A DNA stretch of 64,000 nt from Bugula neritina (Eukaryota > Bryozoa > Gymnolaemata > Cheilostomatida > Bugulidae). Each line of letters starts with the position of its first letter. Position 1 is the stretch's first letter. Below, in pieces: positions 33,628 to 45,273 of the stretch. The translations under genes were made by a program, and so were the position numbers. The DNA lies in assembly GCA_964035545.1 (NCBI GenBank), contig CAXIUT010000161.1:1-64000 (forward strand). Direction: 5' to 3'. The notes beneath the pieces were generated by a model. The model was not told where the DNA came from, ran no database searches, and saw only the letters and a list, made by a program, of their open reading frames with translations.

Positions 33628-35385
33628 ATGAACAGCAACTAAAATTTGACAGGACAGAGTAAGAAGATAGGCCATTACTGCTACAACGGGAAAGATATAA
33701 TCGGAAAAGGCTATTCAAGTATAGTATATCGAGCTCAAAATGACTCCAATGGTACTCCTTATTTCACCAAGGACAGACAATCGCTCTCAAGCTCATTGAC
33801 ATGAAGAATATTAAAGGATAAGTTCATAAAACTCTTCTTAACAATGAAATGGAAATCCTAAGGCTTCTCAGTAACCTACAAAACATAATTAAACTCTACT
33901 AAATCATTCCTCTCAAATCACACACCTGTATCATCACTGAGCTGTGTGATGGAGGAGATCTAGCTAAAATAATCAAAAACAGAAAAACAATTCCATAAAA
34001 ATAAGCAATCGAAATCCTCAAAGAAATCATCAATGGATATAGAGGAATCAATAGATTCGGCATTGTACATAGAGATCTTAAACCAGCTAATATTTTTTTC
34101 AGTTAAGGAAAAGTCAAAATAGCTGATTTTGGATTCGCAATCAAAAACTCTGACCTCAAAAAATCAACCAACTACAACGTAGGATCTCCTGTCTACATGC
34201 CTCTAGAAGCTCTTAATGACAATCTCTATTCCTCTAAAAGCGATATCTGGGCAATTGGAGTCATTTTCTATGAAATGATAACTGGTCATACACCTTGGAA
34301 AGCCAGAACAGAAGCAGATCTCAAAAGACAAATAAAAGCAATATCAATAAAAAGTCTTATCCCAACTAGTCTATCCAGAATTTCTTCTGACTTCCTCCTT
34401 AAATCTCTTCAAGTCAACTCTTCTCTTCGAATGTCTGCATAGGAAATGATAAATTTCTTCTAATTGAATAGCACTTCAACTAGTGAATCAACTCTTACAT
34501 CAAGCAATTTAAGAACTAATCATTTGTTTAGGACAAGAGCCATCAGTCAAGATAGATAGGATCGAAATAAAGATCCTGAAAATAATCCTTAGATAACAAA
34601 AAATACAGTTACTGCACCTAAAACTTACAGAAAAATAAGCAAGCTAGCTGACTATAATAGTCAATAAAAAAATGGATCTTAAAAAATACCTGAAATACAT
34701 AAACTAGGATTCGATCATACTGGTATTGGCTTTCAAGGATTTGATGAACAAAAAATGAACAATTTTGCAAGAGCTACTGCTGGAATAGGATAATAATGGA
34801 TTCCAGATTACAAAAAAACATCATCTCATCTATTGAGTCAAATACATTTCTGTAGATTTTTCTATAAATTAATCTAAAGAATGAATAAATTGAATGTCTG
34901 TTCATAGAGATTAAAAAGTCTCATGAGTACTTTAATTGCTGGCAAGTTAGGATAGATAAAAGAACTAACAGTTCTCAATCCAAAATATGCTATCCTTTAC
35001 AAAAGAACAAAATAATGCTAAAGAATCCAAGATGTAGTTCAACAATACCAGACTAAATATGAACAATCATTGGATTTATCTGATGACATGTCCTATAGCT
35101 AGGCTTTGAGAGGAATTGAAGAAGAATTAGAATCATAGATTATCAACTTACATGAGATGATAAAGAGTTATAGATCTTTAGAGGGAAAAGACGAAGAAGT
35201 AATATTGTTGGACTATTTGATAACTACCAAGCAACTCTTGCTCATTCACTCAAAGAAAGATATTGAATATTTCCATAAGAAGTCAAAAATAGAAGCTATC
35301 GTAGAAGGAAAACCTGCCAAAAATATCACATATGACCACTTGAAGCTATTGTGCATAAACTCAAGTATTCAAGTTGATTGTTTGA
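33628..35385 (+). CDS. ULK-like kinase, copy 2, C-terminus shifted
   Basis: Counterpart of 27481-29240. Catalytic motifs are intact. Two single-base losses near the 3' end (CACTTTG to CACTTG, CTCAAAG to CTCAAG) replace the last ~15 residues and remove the TGA used by copy 1. Both losses are in homopolymers, so consensus error is likely. Confidence 0.75.
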
Positions 35386-35446
35386 TTTATTGTGTATAAA
35401 ATTATCAATTATATAAGATAGATATAAATTTCAAGATTATAAGTGA

Positions 35447-36225
35447 TCATTCTATCTTTGAATCTAGTTTTATTCTGGTTAAAGGCTCATAAAATTTGGT
35501 TTAATCGTAATGGAATCTGGTAGAGATATCCAAAAAGTCAAATCTAACTTCAAGGCTCAAACTTAATAGCTGAGATCAACTCAATGAAATTTTCATCTTC
35601 AGGTATTCCAAATGTTCTGAAAAGAGTCAGATGGATCTCATTGTTCTCAAATCGATTAGTTTATTTGTTAAACTTCACCTGCATAGAGCCAAAATCTTCT
35701 TCTTTTATTATTTGGCTTCAAGCATCTTCTGATAATCCTATCAGCTATTTTTCTCACTTTTTCTAGTTCATTGTTTTTTATGGTTCTAAAAAGATCACAC
35801 TAACCATTTTCTGTTTCCTTTCACCACTATATTTGGTAAAATATCCAAGTTTTGGAAAAGTTATTTCTGTCTTCTTTAAATCATGTTCACAATCAGCTCT
35901 TATTTCCTTAAAAACATCAACAGCTTTAGCCTTTGTATCATTGTCAGGTAAAGAAAGCATGGAGATAGTGAGATGCATCAACAGATTGCTAGCTATCCTC
36001 ATCTTTTTGCTATCATTAGCTTTAAACATTGTTTCAATCATCTTTTGAACTGATTCAATCGCACTCCTCTGGCTTCTTCCTGATAAAAGGTAAGCTTGCA
36101 AAATGAGTATACCCAGGTTTTCTTTATTTGCTACCATGACCGTGTCTGTGATCACGGCTACCTCCTCTACCATGCCTATGCCTGTGTTCTTTAGGCTCTT
36201 TAGGTTCTCTAGGTTCTTTTTACAT
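35447..36225 (-). CDS. 2H-phosphoesterase-like (AKAP7/ASCC1 type) protein, frame disrupted
   Basis: After a His/Arg/Gly-rich N-terminus the translation gives GYTHFASLPF, then LLMHLTISMLSLPD and, further on, EIHLTLFRTFG and LDISTRFHYDETKFYEPL. The two H-x-T motifs (HLT, HLT) at the expected distance are the catalytic signature of 2H phosphoesterases, and FxSLP plus the FY ending is the AKAP7/ASCC1 arrangement. The frame changes several times (around 36060, 35790 and 35690); I could not assign introns to all changes. The last five bases before the telomere site of copy 1 belong to this gene. Confidence 0.6.
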
Positions 36226-36397
36226 TTATTTTAGAACATATTTGGTAATAAAAGATTTATATCTATTTTTTGTATTAATCTATTCAATTCTTATGCTTCT
36301 GACCTTTTAAATATCCAAATATAAAAAAATATCAATCATTTAACTAAAGCTTAATACTTCAGTATCTCACATATCACCATTCGATTCTTTATCCTAC

Positions 36398-37881
36398 TCA
36401 TTTCAGAAAACTATTGATGTTAGTTATCTTTAATAAAGTTTGTATAAGCAGGGCTAAGTGCCAAAGACTGATAATTTGAAGTACAAAGGTCTGATAAATA
36501 TCTTTCTTTAATTTCTGATCGTCAATTTTCTTTAAATTATGACTTATTGCTTTTCCACGTCCCTTTATGATAGATTGATATTTTTCAATAGTTTTCTAAG
36601 TATCTTTGAACCGTTTTCGCCTCTCTGCAGATATATTCAACTTGATAATGTTAACAATATAGTTCATTGTACTGAGTATTCCATTACATTTCTTTAATAT
36701 ACTAACTATTCTAAACGGAGTGAAGAAGTTCATTTCACCACCACATTTCTAATAGACCTTCATTAATATATCTCCATGTTCTACTTGTCCAATCAACACT
36801 TTGATTTTGTTTTCAAGGTGATTGTTATATTGATATTTCAATAACTATTGCTGAATTCTCTAAAAAAATTAACAAATTTCCATAAATTCAATGATATCTT
36901 CTTCATATTCTTGATATCTTTTCGATGTTGATGTTTTACTAGTTCTAAATGTATAGCTAGAACCTTCCATCTTTTCCTCTTAAGAACCTTTCTTACTCAT
37001 TGTTAACTTTGTTTCTCTAAATTTATCTGAACAAATAGACGAGCTCTAATCATTTTATCTTTTTATCTTTGATTACTGATCTATTTAGCAAAAGTTTATT
37101 CCAGCTGGTTTTTAATATAGTAAGGATAATTACTCTTATTGCTCGATTTTGATTTTAAATAAGTTTATAATCTCTCCTTATTGTATGTTTTATATTTTTG
37201 TTCTCGTTCGTTTTTAGTTAAAGAATCTACTATTTCTTGACAGTTGTTATCTAAAGTAATATTAAATGAATTAGCTTCTTTCTAGCATTTATTTGTAGTA
37301 TTTATTAGCTTCTTTCTTAAGAGTCTATCGAATTGTTTTCCATAACTGTGTCTAAAACTATCTCCAGCCTTCTTCTATTTGATCAAGGCTCATCTGAAGT
37401 TCAATTCCCTCACTTTTCGCCCTTACATGACATCCTAAATTATTCCCTATTTTTCTTTATCTTCTTTAAAGTATTCACATATTGAATCTGTTGCTTTTTC
37501 TCTCTCATTTTAGATTCAACACTCTTCAATCCTAGCTTCTATGGTATTTTTTAAAGCTATTTTCTCATCTCGACTGAATTTCATCAATCCATTCTACTTG
37601 ATTTATACTTAATCCTGACCTCTAGTAGTCTTGAAAAGATCCCTAGTTTCTTTAAAAACTTTTCTTCTACTAAAATTATTGATACTACTTTTATTCTTTT
37701 TAATTTTAGGTTGAAAAATTATTACTGTGAGTAATTTTTGCTTTAATTTTCGCTTATTCTAGATTCCTAAAGATGATGATTTCAATTAGCTCTCATTTGG
37801 CTAGAGTTTTATATACTTATCTTGATATTTTCTTTGAGTAGATATCTTTGAATTAGGATTTCTAAAGGAATTCTGTGGCAT
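36398..37881 (-). CDS. Lys-rich helical protein, about 490 aa
   Basis: Minus-strand gene from ATG 37881 (MPQNSFRNPNSKIS) to TGA 36398-36400. Rich in Lys/Glu/Asn with coiled-coil stretches (NTIEARIEE, FDRLLRKKL, FRIVSILKKCNGILSTMNY). No domain was recognised. The frame switches at about 37520 and elsewhere, so introns or base errors remain unresolved. It lies divergent to the gene starting at 37902, with 20 bp between start codons. Confidence 0.5.
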
Positions 37882-37901
37882 AAGTTAATTTTATTATAAA
37901 A

Positions 37902-40430
37902 ATGTCAGCTCCGCAGGATCCGAAAATCATTAAAGATTAACAGAGACAGGAATTGGATCTACCTATCTACGACTGAATTGACCCCAGATGCTACAAAATA
38001 ACAACTCGGAACACTGTCAGTCAACAATAAACCCTCATAAAAGCTATTTAGTCTTCATTTATCTCTTTGTTATCTTATGGGTCAATGTAATATTCACACT
38101 ATAATGTTGGGTAAACTATCACAATTCAAACATTTCATCAGCACAGCCATTACTTCTCTCAACAGTCAACGTCCTACTCCTCCTAATGACCCCTAGCTCT
38201 CTTCTAAAATCAAATTCCTCTTAGATTATATCCTCCGCAATCCACCATAATAGCAATTCAAAGTCTACCATTCTCTTCAAACACCAGATATGACAGTAAA
38301 CTAACTCCTAAAACAACTCTATCATTCTCCTGAAGCAGACACAGATCAAATCAACAGCATCCTGAACTTCTTTATTTTTCTCCTTCTTAACTGCAATAAC
38401 TAACTAGTACTATGTAAGATAGTATCTGATTCCTTTGTTGTCTAACTGACTCAAGTGCGTCTTAACTGTCTATTTCTATAATTTTCAAACAACAATCTCG
38501 AAATTTAGTAAATAAACAACTATAAAATAGCATTGATTAAAGCCTACGTCTCAAAAATAAACAAATAAACAATCAAATACATGATCATCAATGATCGAAT
38601 GCCAATCCTAGAAAGCTGTATCCTCCTCTATGAACAATACATACAAACATAGTAATAATATGGAGTTTAAACTACCTGTACAAGCAACTGTATACTCCTT
38701 ATTGTCAAATTTTTATCAACCAATTAAGACAACCACTATCTCTTCTACTAAAATAACGACAAAGGAATTATTCATCTACTGACTAGTATAATTGAAAGTA
38801 TCTATCGATCTATTGTCCATATTTTGAAATAAAAATAGCCTTAGTAATTTTTATTTGAAACACTAAAAGATAAAATCTTGTTTCTTACAGATATTATCTC
38901 TTCAATTTCTCTCTAATCTATCAAAAATAGTCTTATCAAAAATACAATCAAATCAGTAGCTCAAATTAAAGTTTTATTTAAAGAAGTAACCCTCCAACAT
39001 ACATGCATGACAGATATTAATGCTAAAAGTTACATAAAAAGTTTATAACTGTTAAAAGTACTCCTTAAAATGCTAACTATCTATTACCATTATGAATAAC
39101 TTCTATAATTATTCTATTAAACAACTTTACCTTTATTGCAAAAGTTTATTAACTCTTTCAAGGATTCAATTCAATCGATATCTAAACAATAAACTTTCAT
39201 AAATATTCAATAATAGCCTGATCAAAAAGAACTATAACTTCTCTCACAACTAAAATCATAAATTTTATCTATATATTGTTCCAATATGTAAATATTGGCA
39301 AATATTGTAATAACTGGAGAATATCTCAGTCGCAGAAATAGTAGCTGCCAGCAATAAAAATAATTTAAAACTTTAGTTATCAACATCTTAATCGACACCA
39401 TAGAACTTATACTCGGATAGGGATCATCTCTACATATACTATTATGCCATCGATCTGTTAAGTTTATGTTTTTATCTTTAATGCAACTTACTGTGGAAAA
39501 TAATCATACTTTACATTAGTATAGTGTTATAAAATTTCATCAATTTACCATCAAAAAACTTAAACAGTAACTTAAACCCATCGAACTGTGGTCTTATGTC
39601 GTTTTACATTATTAATCCTTTCTTAAATTAATTAGCTATAATCTTCTTCAAATTGAATAATCTTCACCACAATAATACTTTTTCTGTCAATTTCACGAAC
39701 AAAAAAAACATAAAACTCCTACACCTCTAGATTACCTAACTAATACTATTTTCCTTAATGAATGTGTCAGAGATTTCAGGTATTTCTGATTTGTATGTAG
39801 ATTCATGATTGTAGGTAGAACAAAAGTTTCACAAAAAGATATAAAATTATAAAAAAACTATCATAACAACTTCATTTCACCAGGTTGGTCTCTAGAACCA
39901 GGTATTCAATCACTTAAATAGGAAAAACTTTAACATAAGATCACAAATGTCTTTTCCAACTTAACCATCTTAGTCAAGGAATAAAAATCCCAATGTATCA
40001 ATAAATTAACAAAGATCTGTTATCGAAGATTAATAATGTCTTCTTTTTGCTCATACTGAAGGTTAATAAACAAAAATAATTCTCAATATTAGATATAAAA
40101 GCATATAAGGCTTCACTGTTGATAAATAAATAGTTCATATCCAGTTAAAAGGTCTTCAATAGGTGTTAGTATAAGCTATTTCAAAAAATTAAAATAATAT
40201 TTATAGCAATTCAAATGGTACCTTATCCAGAAAAGAGATCTATCACGACAAAAATAACTTACCTTTATCGATAGATATCTCAATCTTTATTATGAAGATA
40301 ACAAACAGATAATTGAAGAGATGGGTCAAGCGTAAATTCAATCAGATAATGAAGATAAATCAAGAGAATAAACAAAAAAATAAGAGATTAAAGAAGAGAC
40401 TACAAAAGAATAGCTTGATGAAGAAATAAA
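37902..40430 (+). CDS. Large alpha-helical protein, 3' end hidden by telomere
   Basis: Starts MSAPQDPKIIKDEQRQ. After one frame break near 37975 (in-frame TGA in TACGACTGA) it continues as a long, mostly helical, Leu-rich protein with repeated helix pairs (IESIYRSIVHILKE, ELLKVLLKMLTIYYHYEEL). This suggests a HEAT/ARM-like or transport-scaffold fold; no family was recognised. It ends in an acidic stretch (EETKKEEIKEETTKEE) and is still open when the C4A2 array at 40431 begins, so its stop codon is not in the sequence. Confidence 0.55.
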
Positions 40431-40476
40431 CCCAACCCAACCCCAACCCCCAACCCCCAACCCCAACCCCAACCCC
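40431..40476. repeat. Internal C4A2 telomere array (left-end polarity)
   Basis: 46 bp of irregular CCCCAA units (C3, C4 and C5 forms). Polarity is that of a left chromosome end for the sequence on its right, whose first gene starts 92 bp away. Confidence 0.9.
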
Positions 40477-40567
40477 TATATTTGTAGAATTTTAAAAAAT
40501 ATCAAATTTGATAGGTATTCTAGATAGTTGCGTACTTATGATTTTAATTTTAATTTTTAAATAATAA

Positions 40568-41074
40568 ATGGATAATGCCCTCAAAAGCTCACAACTCTCT
40601 TCTCTCCAACTATAATAACTTCTCCCACTCACAGCCGACCTCCTGACTGATCTCATCTAACAAGAAGGTTCCCCATGTGACTCCATCTTCAACTCTTCAA
40701 CCCTCCCAAACATATCACTTCATGATTTCCTCAAACGTCTCCACAAATATACTCAATTTTCACCTTAGTGTCTCATCATTTCAATCATCTATATTGACCG
40801 TTACAACATGGAAATGCCTGAATTCAGTCTAAACTAACTCAACATCCATAAAATGGCACTAACTGCTCTCCTACTCGCAGCAAAATTTCAAGATGACTTC
40901 TACTATGATAATAAGGCTTTCTAGTTTGCAGGAGGTGTTAATGCTTTACATTTGCATCAACTTTAACTAGAAATATTTTAAAAGTTAGACTATAATTTGT
41001 TCATAAGCAAAGGAGATTACTAAGAACTCTAAAATAAGATGTATGAGGTTTATGGGGAAGAAGAGACTAACTGA
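40568..41074 (+). CDS. Pho80/PCL-type cyclin
   Basis: 168 residues, one exon. Cyclin box of the P/PCL type: LHDFLKRLHKYTQFSPECL, IIYIDRYN, LNIHKMALTALLLAAKFQDD with a YYDN segment, then FAGGVNALHLHQLELEIFEKL. These match the NiHR...AAKF.DD.yydN..yA..GG consensus. Such cyclins activate Pho85/CDK5-like kinases. Several TAA/TAG fall at family Glu positions (SPEC, LELEIFE). It is the first gene right of the telomere array. Confidence 0.88.
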
Positions 41075-41373
41075 TTTTCAATTTTTTATCCAATTATTAA
41101 TTAAAACTTATGATTTCTGATAAAAAAGAGTCAATAAATAGTTTAATTTGATAAACTATAATAGTTCAGCAATGATCAGATAAACAAAAAGAACAGTTTT
41201 TATGTGCTGATTTTAGAATATTTGATTAAATAACAGATTATATTTAATGCCAAATATAAAGATATATGATAAAATGTGAATTATGGTGACAAGAAAGTTG
41301 ACTATAAAAATGCATTTTTAAATTTGGGACTATATAAATTGATTGATTAAATAGCGCTATATAATTTCAACAA

Positions 41374-43133
41374 ATGATAGGATAGAAAGTAGTTGAGCAG
41401 AAAATCAAAGATAGCAAAGAGCTCATCATCCAGAACATGGAGAAAGCCATCCAGCAAAAGATGGTTTACATGTTTCTGAAGGAAAGAAAAAAAGAAGCAG
41501 AAGTCAAACACTACTCTGTCAACCCTAAGGATGGAATCATCAAAATTGAATTCATTGATCACTAAAAAGCAGAAGAATTTTATAATGAAGCTAATTTTAA
41601 AGAAAAAATTCTATTCAGACCTTTCAACATCTACTTTAACCTGACTCTCAACGACTCAGAAATGAAAAAGTACTACTTAGAAGGAATCAACGAAGACAAC
41701 CAAAGAAAACTTTTCGAAACTGCTAGAAAGTTAGGAATCTGCAAACTTTACACTAGTTATGGTAGTGGATCCAAAGGAAAGCTAAAATCAAATGGACTTA
41801 TCAGTTTTATCAGAAATGATGATATTCCAGAAAAAGACCTTAAAAATCTCACTGAAGAACTTAGTGCTATTGGAATCAAGATATCTAAATATATCCATGA
41901 CAAAGGAATGAAAGTATCTCTGAATCTTTTGAATTTCCTTAAGTGTGAAGATTACTCTGATAAAGATGAAAATAATTTGATTGAACTTGGAGAAATTTAG
42001 GCACAAAAACTTTTAGAAGAATTCGCACCCAAAGTAAAAGTTCAACATATCTCATGCCTGGTCAAAAGAAAAGAAGTTCCAGAAGGTACTGGATAAAACA
42101 AAACAACTACTACTAAAATATCAACCAGTGCTTTAATTGAACTTGAAAACTCATAAACTACTTACTAAATCTATGAAAAACTTAGAAAAGGACTCATCAA
42201 AAGAGGATAAGCTAGAGTTAAACTTTTCTTCCATAATGAAGAAAATAACTCTTTCCTTTCACTTATCACCCAGGGATTGAACAAACCAGAAGAACAATCT
42301 TAAAAATAATTTTAAGAAGATCTCATCAATGGATTCAAACAAATCAATAAAAATGTCCTTCAAGTTAACATCTTTCCAGTAAGGTTTAACAACACTTATA
42401 TCGGAAGAGTCTACCTAACAACTGAAGAAGAAGGAAAACACTTCTTAGTTGACTACTCCTTCTACAGAGAAAAAATATTTAAATTCTACAAAGACGCTAA
42501 ATCTCCTCCTACCTTTAACATATGTGTTGATACCAAAACTCTAAGAAGAATCAAGTTTGCTGAAAAGAAAGCAAAAGAAACAGAAGAAAAAATCAAAAAA
42601 CAAACTGAAGCTAGCAGAAGATAAATCAAAAAACCACCAATGTTCCAACCAATCCCTGGAAATCCTCAACTTATGCCACCAATTCCTGGAGGAGTCATGA
42701 TGCCTCAACCTATTGGAGGTTTAGGAGCTATTGGAGGTCAAATTGGAGGTCCAATCGGAGGAGTTGGAGTAATGCCACCAAGAGGAGTAGATAATATGAT
42801 GATGATGCCAGCTCCTTTCCCACCTAAGGCCCCTGTAGCAATGCAACAACAACCTCAAAGCATGAAGGCCAGATTGAACTCAATCATTAGAGACAGAGTG
42901 AAACTTAACGAAATGGAATAAAATCAAGCTAAGAGAATCATTGCTGATCCCTTGAAAACACTTTTGGAAGAGAATAACTATGCATCTGGACAATAATCGC
43001 TCAGAATGACAAGTACTTTTTTATTTATTTAGATGGATTAATGAAACTTAATAAAACTGATACTCTATTGAACTTCCTCGAATTCCCAGATACCCTAAGA
43101 GAAGCCGTCACCAAATTCAAAAACGAAATGTGA
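41374..43133 (+). CDS. PABP-like protein with C-terminal MLLE-type domain
   Basis: 579 residues, join(41374..43012,43033..43133), with one 20-nt intron. The N-terminal two thirds contain divergent RNA-binding-like segments. A Pro/Gly/Met-rich linker follows (PIPGNPQLMPPIPGG). The last ~80 residues (SMKARLNSIIRDRV, then LKTLLEENN, KTDTLLNFLEFPDTLREAV) have the helix pattern of the poly(A)-binding-protein MLLE/PABC domain, although the KITGMLLE core is changed. Low TAA/TAG use and strong codon bias suggest high expression. PABP identity is an inference. Confidence 0.55.
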
Positions 43134-43300
43134 CTTACTCAATGATTCACCATAAATATCATCTAAAAATATTATTATTGAATAACCTAAGAACCTTGAA
43201 TATCCTTTAAAAGGATTCAAGATCTTGATTAAGGAGTTTTGATAAAAGTAATAAAGGAATAAGAATATTGATTAAAATATTAAATTAATATTGTGGTAAA

Positions 43301-43805
43301 ATGGGTAGAATGCAATGCAAAGGCAAAGGAAAAGGTATCAGCTCAGCTGTTACTCCATTTAAAAGAAGATCCGCTCGATGGGTCGCACACACCCCAAGAT
43401 CTATCAGTGAACTCATCGTCACTATGGCAAAAAAGGGAATGTCCCCTTCCCAAATTGGTGTTGCCATCAGAGATAAATAAGCCGTACCCAGCATCAAGCT
43501 CCTTACTGGACAAAAAATTGTCAGACTCCTCAAGAAAAATGGTATTTTCATTCCTACTTAGGATGTGCTCCATAAATCCCTGAAGATATCTATTGCATGA
43601 TCAAGAAAGCTGTTAACATCAGACGTCATCTTGAAAAGTGCCGAAAAGACAAGGATGCTAAGTACAGATTGATTTTGATTGAATCAAGAATCCACAGATT
43701 GGCTCGTTATTACAGAAGAACTTCTCGTCTTCCCAACAAATGGAAATAGTATTTTAATATTTATTTAGCTCTGCCAAAACAGCTACCGCACTCGTCTCTG
43801 CCTGA
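43301..43805 (+). CDS. RPS13: Ribosomal protein uS15 (RPS13)
   Basis: 154 residues, join(43301..43541,43562..43748,43769..43805), with two 20-nt introns. Near full-length match to eukaryotic S13: [21 protein letters not shown]-like [56 protein letters not shown] and the C-terminal TATALVSA. The second intron splits the Tyr codon of the conserved WKY, and removing it restores the C-terminus and the TGA. A TAA sits at the Glu of the plant-like APEIPEDIY block. Small-subunit protein near the 3' end of helix 22 (family knowledge). Confidence 0.97.
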
Positions 43806-44176
43806 TTGTTTTGAAATCTATTATCTCAATTCTCTATTAATATCACTTCATACTGTTTTATTGAAAGGAATAATTAAAAATTGGATATTTTTAAACCATA
43901 AATATGATAAAGTAAAATATCAAAAAAATCTTTTAGCAACTTGAAAAAAACAATCCAGAAGATTAGTCTTCAAAAAATAATTTTCATAGTAATTTGAAGT
44001 GATGGAAACAGATTTCTTCAAAAGATCTTTGGAGAGTAATTTATATTCAAGATCATTAGTCTTTAGAGTTATCTCTGAATTAATCATTAAAGTTCTCTTT
44101 TATATTCAATTGATCATAATAAAGAGCTTCATTCTTAGTTATTAAATAAAGATCAATAATCTTAATATTAAATTAG
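43806..44176. other. Spacer without a clear gene
   Basis: 371 bp of AT-rich DNA between RPS13 and the next plus-strand gene. Only short frames of 30-55 codons occur (for instance plus 43904 and minus around 43935-44090); none is convincing. Confidence 0.4.
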
Positions 44177-45237
44177 ATGAGCCAAAAGTCTCCAAGCTCT
44201 CGTCCTTCAGTCACAACTAATTTCTAAACTCCATCTCGAAAACCAACCCAACACCATTGTAATGCAGACAAAAAGCAACGTCCTTTTTCAAACATAGACC
44301 CCAATACCCTCGCTCCCCTTTGCCGAATTCTTTTCAAATAAGAATAGTCGTATCCCAAGAACAACCCAGTCAATATTCACACCAAACTTCTGCGCTGATT
44401 TACAAATTTGATCATTTATTGACTGTTTTTACTCTTTATTGTGTTCTTTCTATAATATATGTATATAGAGGATTGCACCAAAAAAGAGATATTCGGGTCT
44501 TTCGAAAGATCCAAGCTTCCACTCAACCTCATCGACTATAATTGCGAAATGCACATAGAATAGTACCAGCAAGTTGTTATCGATATATCCAGGGACCTAT
44601 TTCATAATAAATCAACTATTTTAAATTCACTCCCAAAGCTGGAATCAAAGGAGAACCTTTCACGATTAAGATTGACTCCATTCTTAAACCTAAAAATTTG
44701 ATTTACTAGTACAAAATAATAGACAATGAGGCATAAAAAGGTAGTGAACCTGAAGTGATTATTGGAGAGAAAATGTAGTTTAAATTTCAAACTACAGTGA
44801 TATAAGCCAAAAAACCATAAAGTCATATGGAAAACCTGCCAGAACCAGATTCAGATGGATAAATAGTACTTAGAGATATCGATTAAAGCAGATTAAATTC
44901 AAATTTTATACGATTAATTGAGTCAGGTTAAGAAGATAATATATCAGCTTAGTCCAGGTATTATGAACCTTCTGAAGGAGATAAAGGAAACATTAAAATA
45001 GAACTTTCCAGTTATCTTCACATAGAATAAAATCGTTTCTCAAAACTCAAATAAATTAGAAGCTTTTTAGCAACCAAAGGACATAAAATATCATAAAATG
45101 CTCTCAAAAACTTGCTCATATAAATTTGTAAAGGCAATCCTTTTGATAAAAAAACAGGTTTCATCCTCAAAGACTTTTTCTTCAATCGGGAAGAGTATGA
45201 AAGAAGAAACCCTAAGAAAAAGATAAAATAATAATGA
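44177..45237 (+). CDS. Membrane-associated protein, frame uncertain
   Basis: About 350 residues from MSQKSPSSRPSVTTNF to TGA 45235-45237. After a Ser/Pro/Gln-rich N-terminus the frame must change near 44330. It then contains one hydrophobic segment (LLTVFTLYCVLSIIYVY) and a mixed globular part with FKFTPKAGIKGEPFTIKI, which looks like an immunoglobulin-like beta domain. An acidic linker and a helical end follow. Not recognised. Confidence 0.5.
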
Positions 45238-45273
45238 TAAAATAAATCTTAATCAAACAGTAGCAATCACTTA

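Larger units (their letters stand above)
29701..35454. repeat. Duplicated segment, copy 2 (5.75 kb)
   Basis: Counterpart of 23553-29309. It keeps the 94 bp lost in copy 1 (29741-29834) and continues past the point where copy 1 ends in telomere, into a further gene. Confidence 0.95.

Noticed and set aside
23553-35454. Tandem segmental duplication in the chromosome
   Set aside because: The copies are separated by two facing telomeres and a gap, each copy ends in a telomere on the opposite side, and identity is very high, so alternative chromosome ends explain it better.
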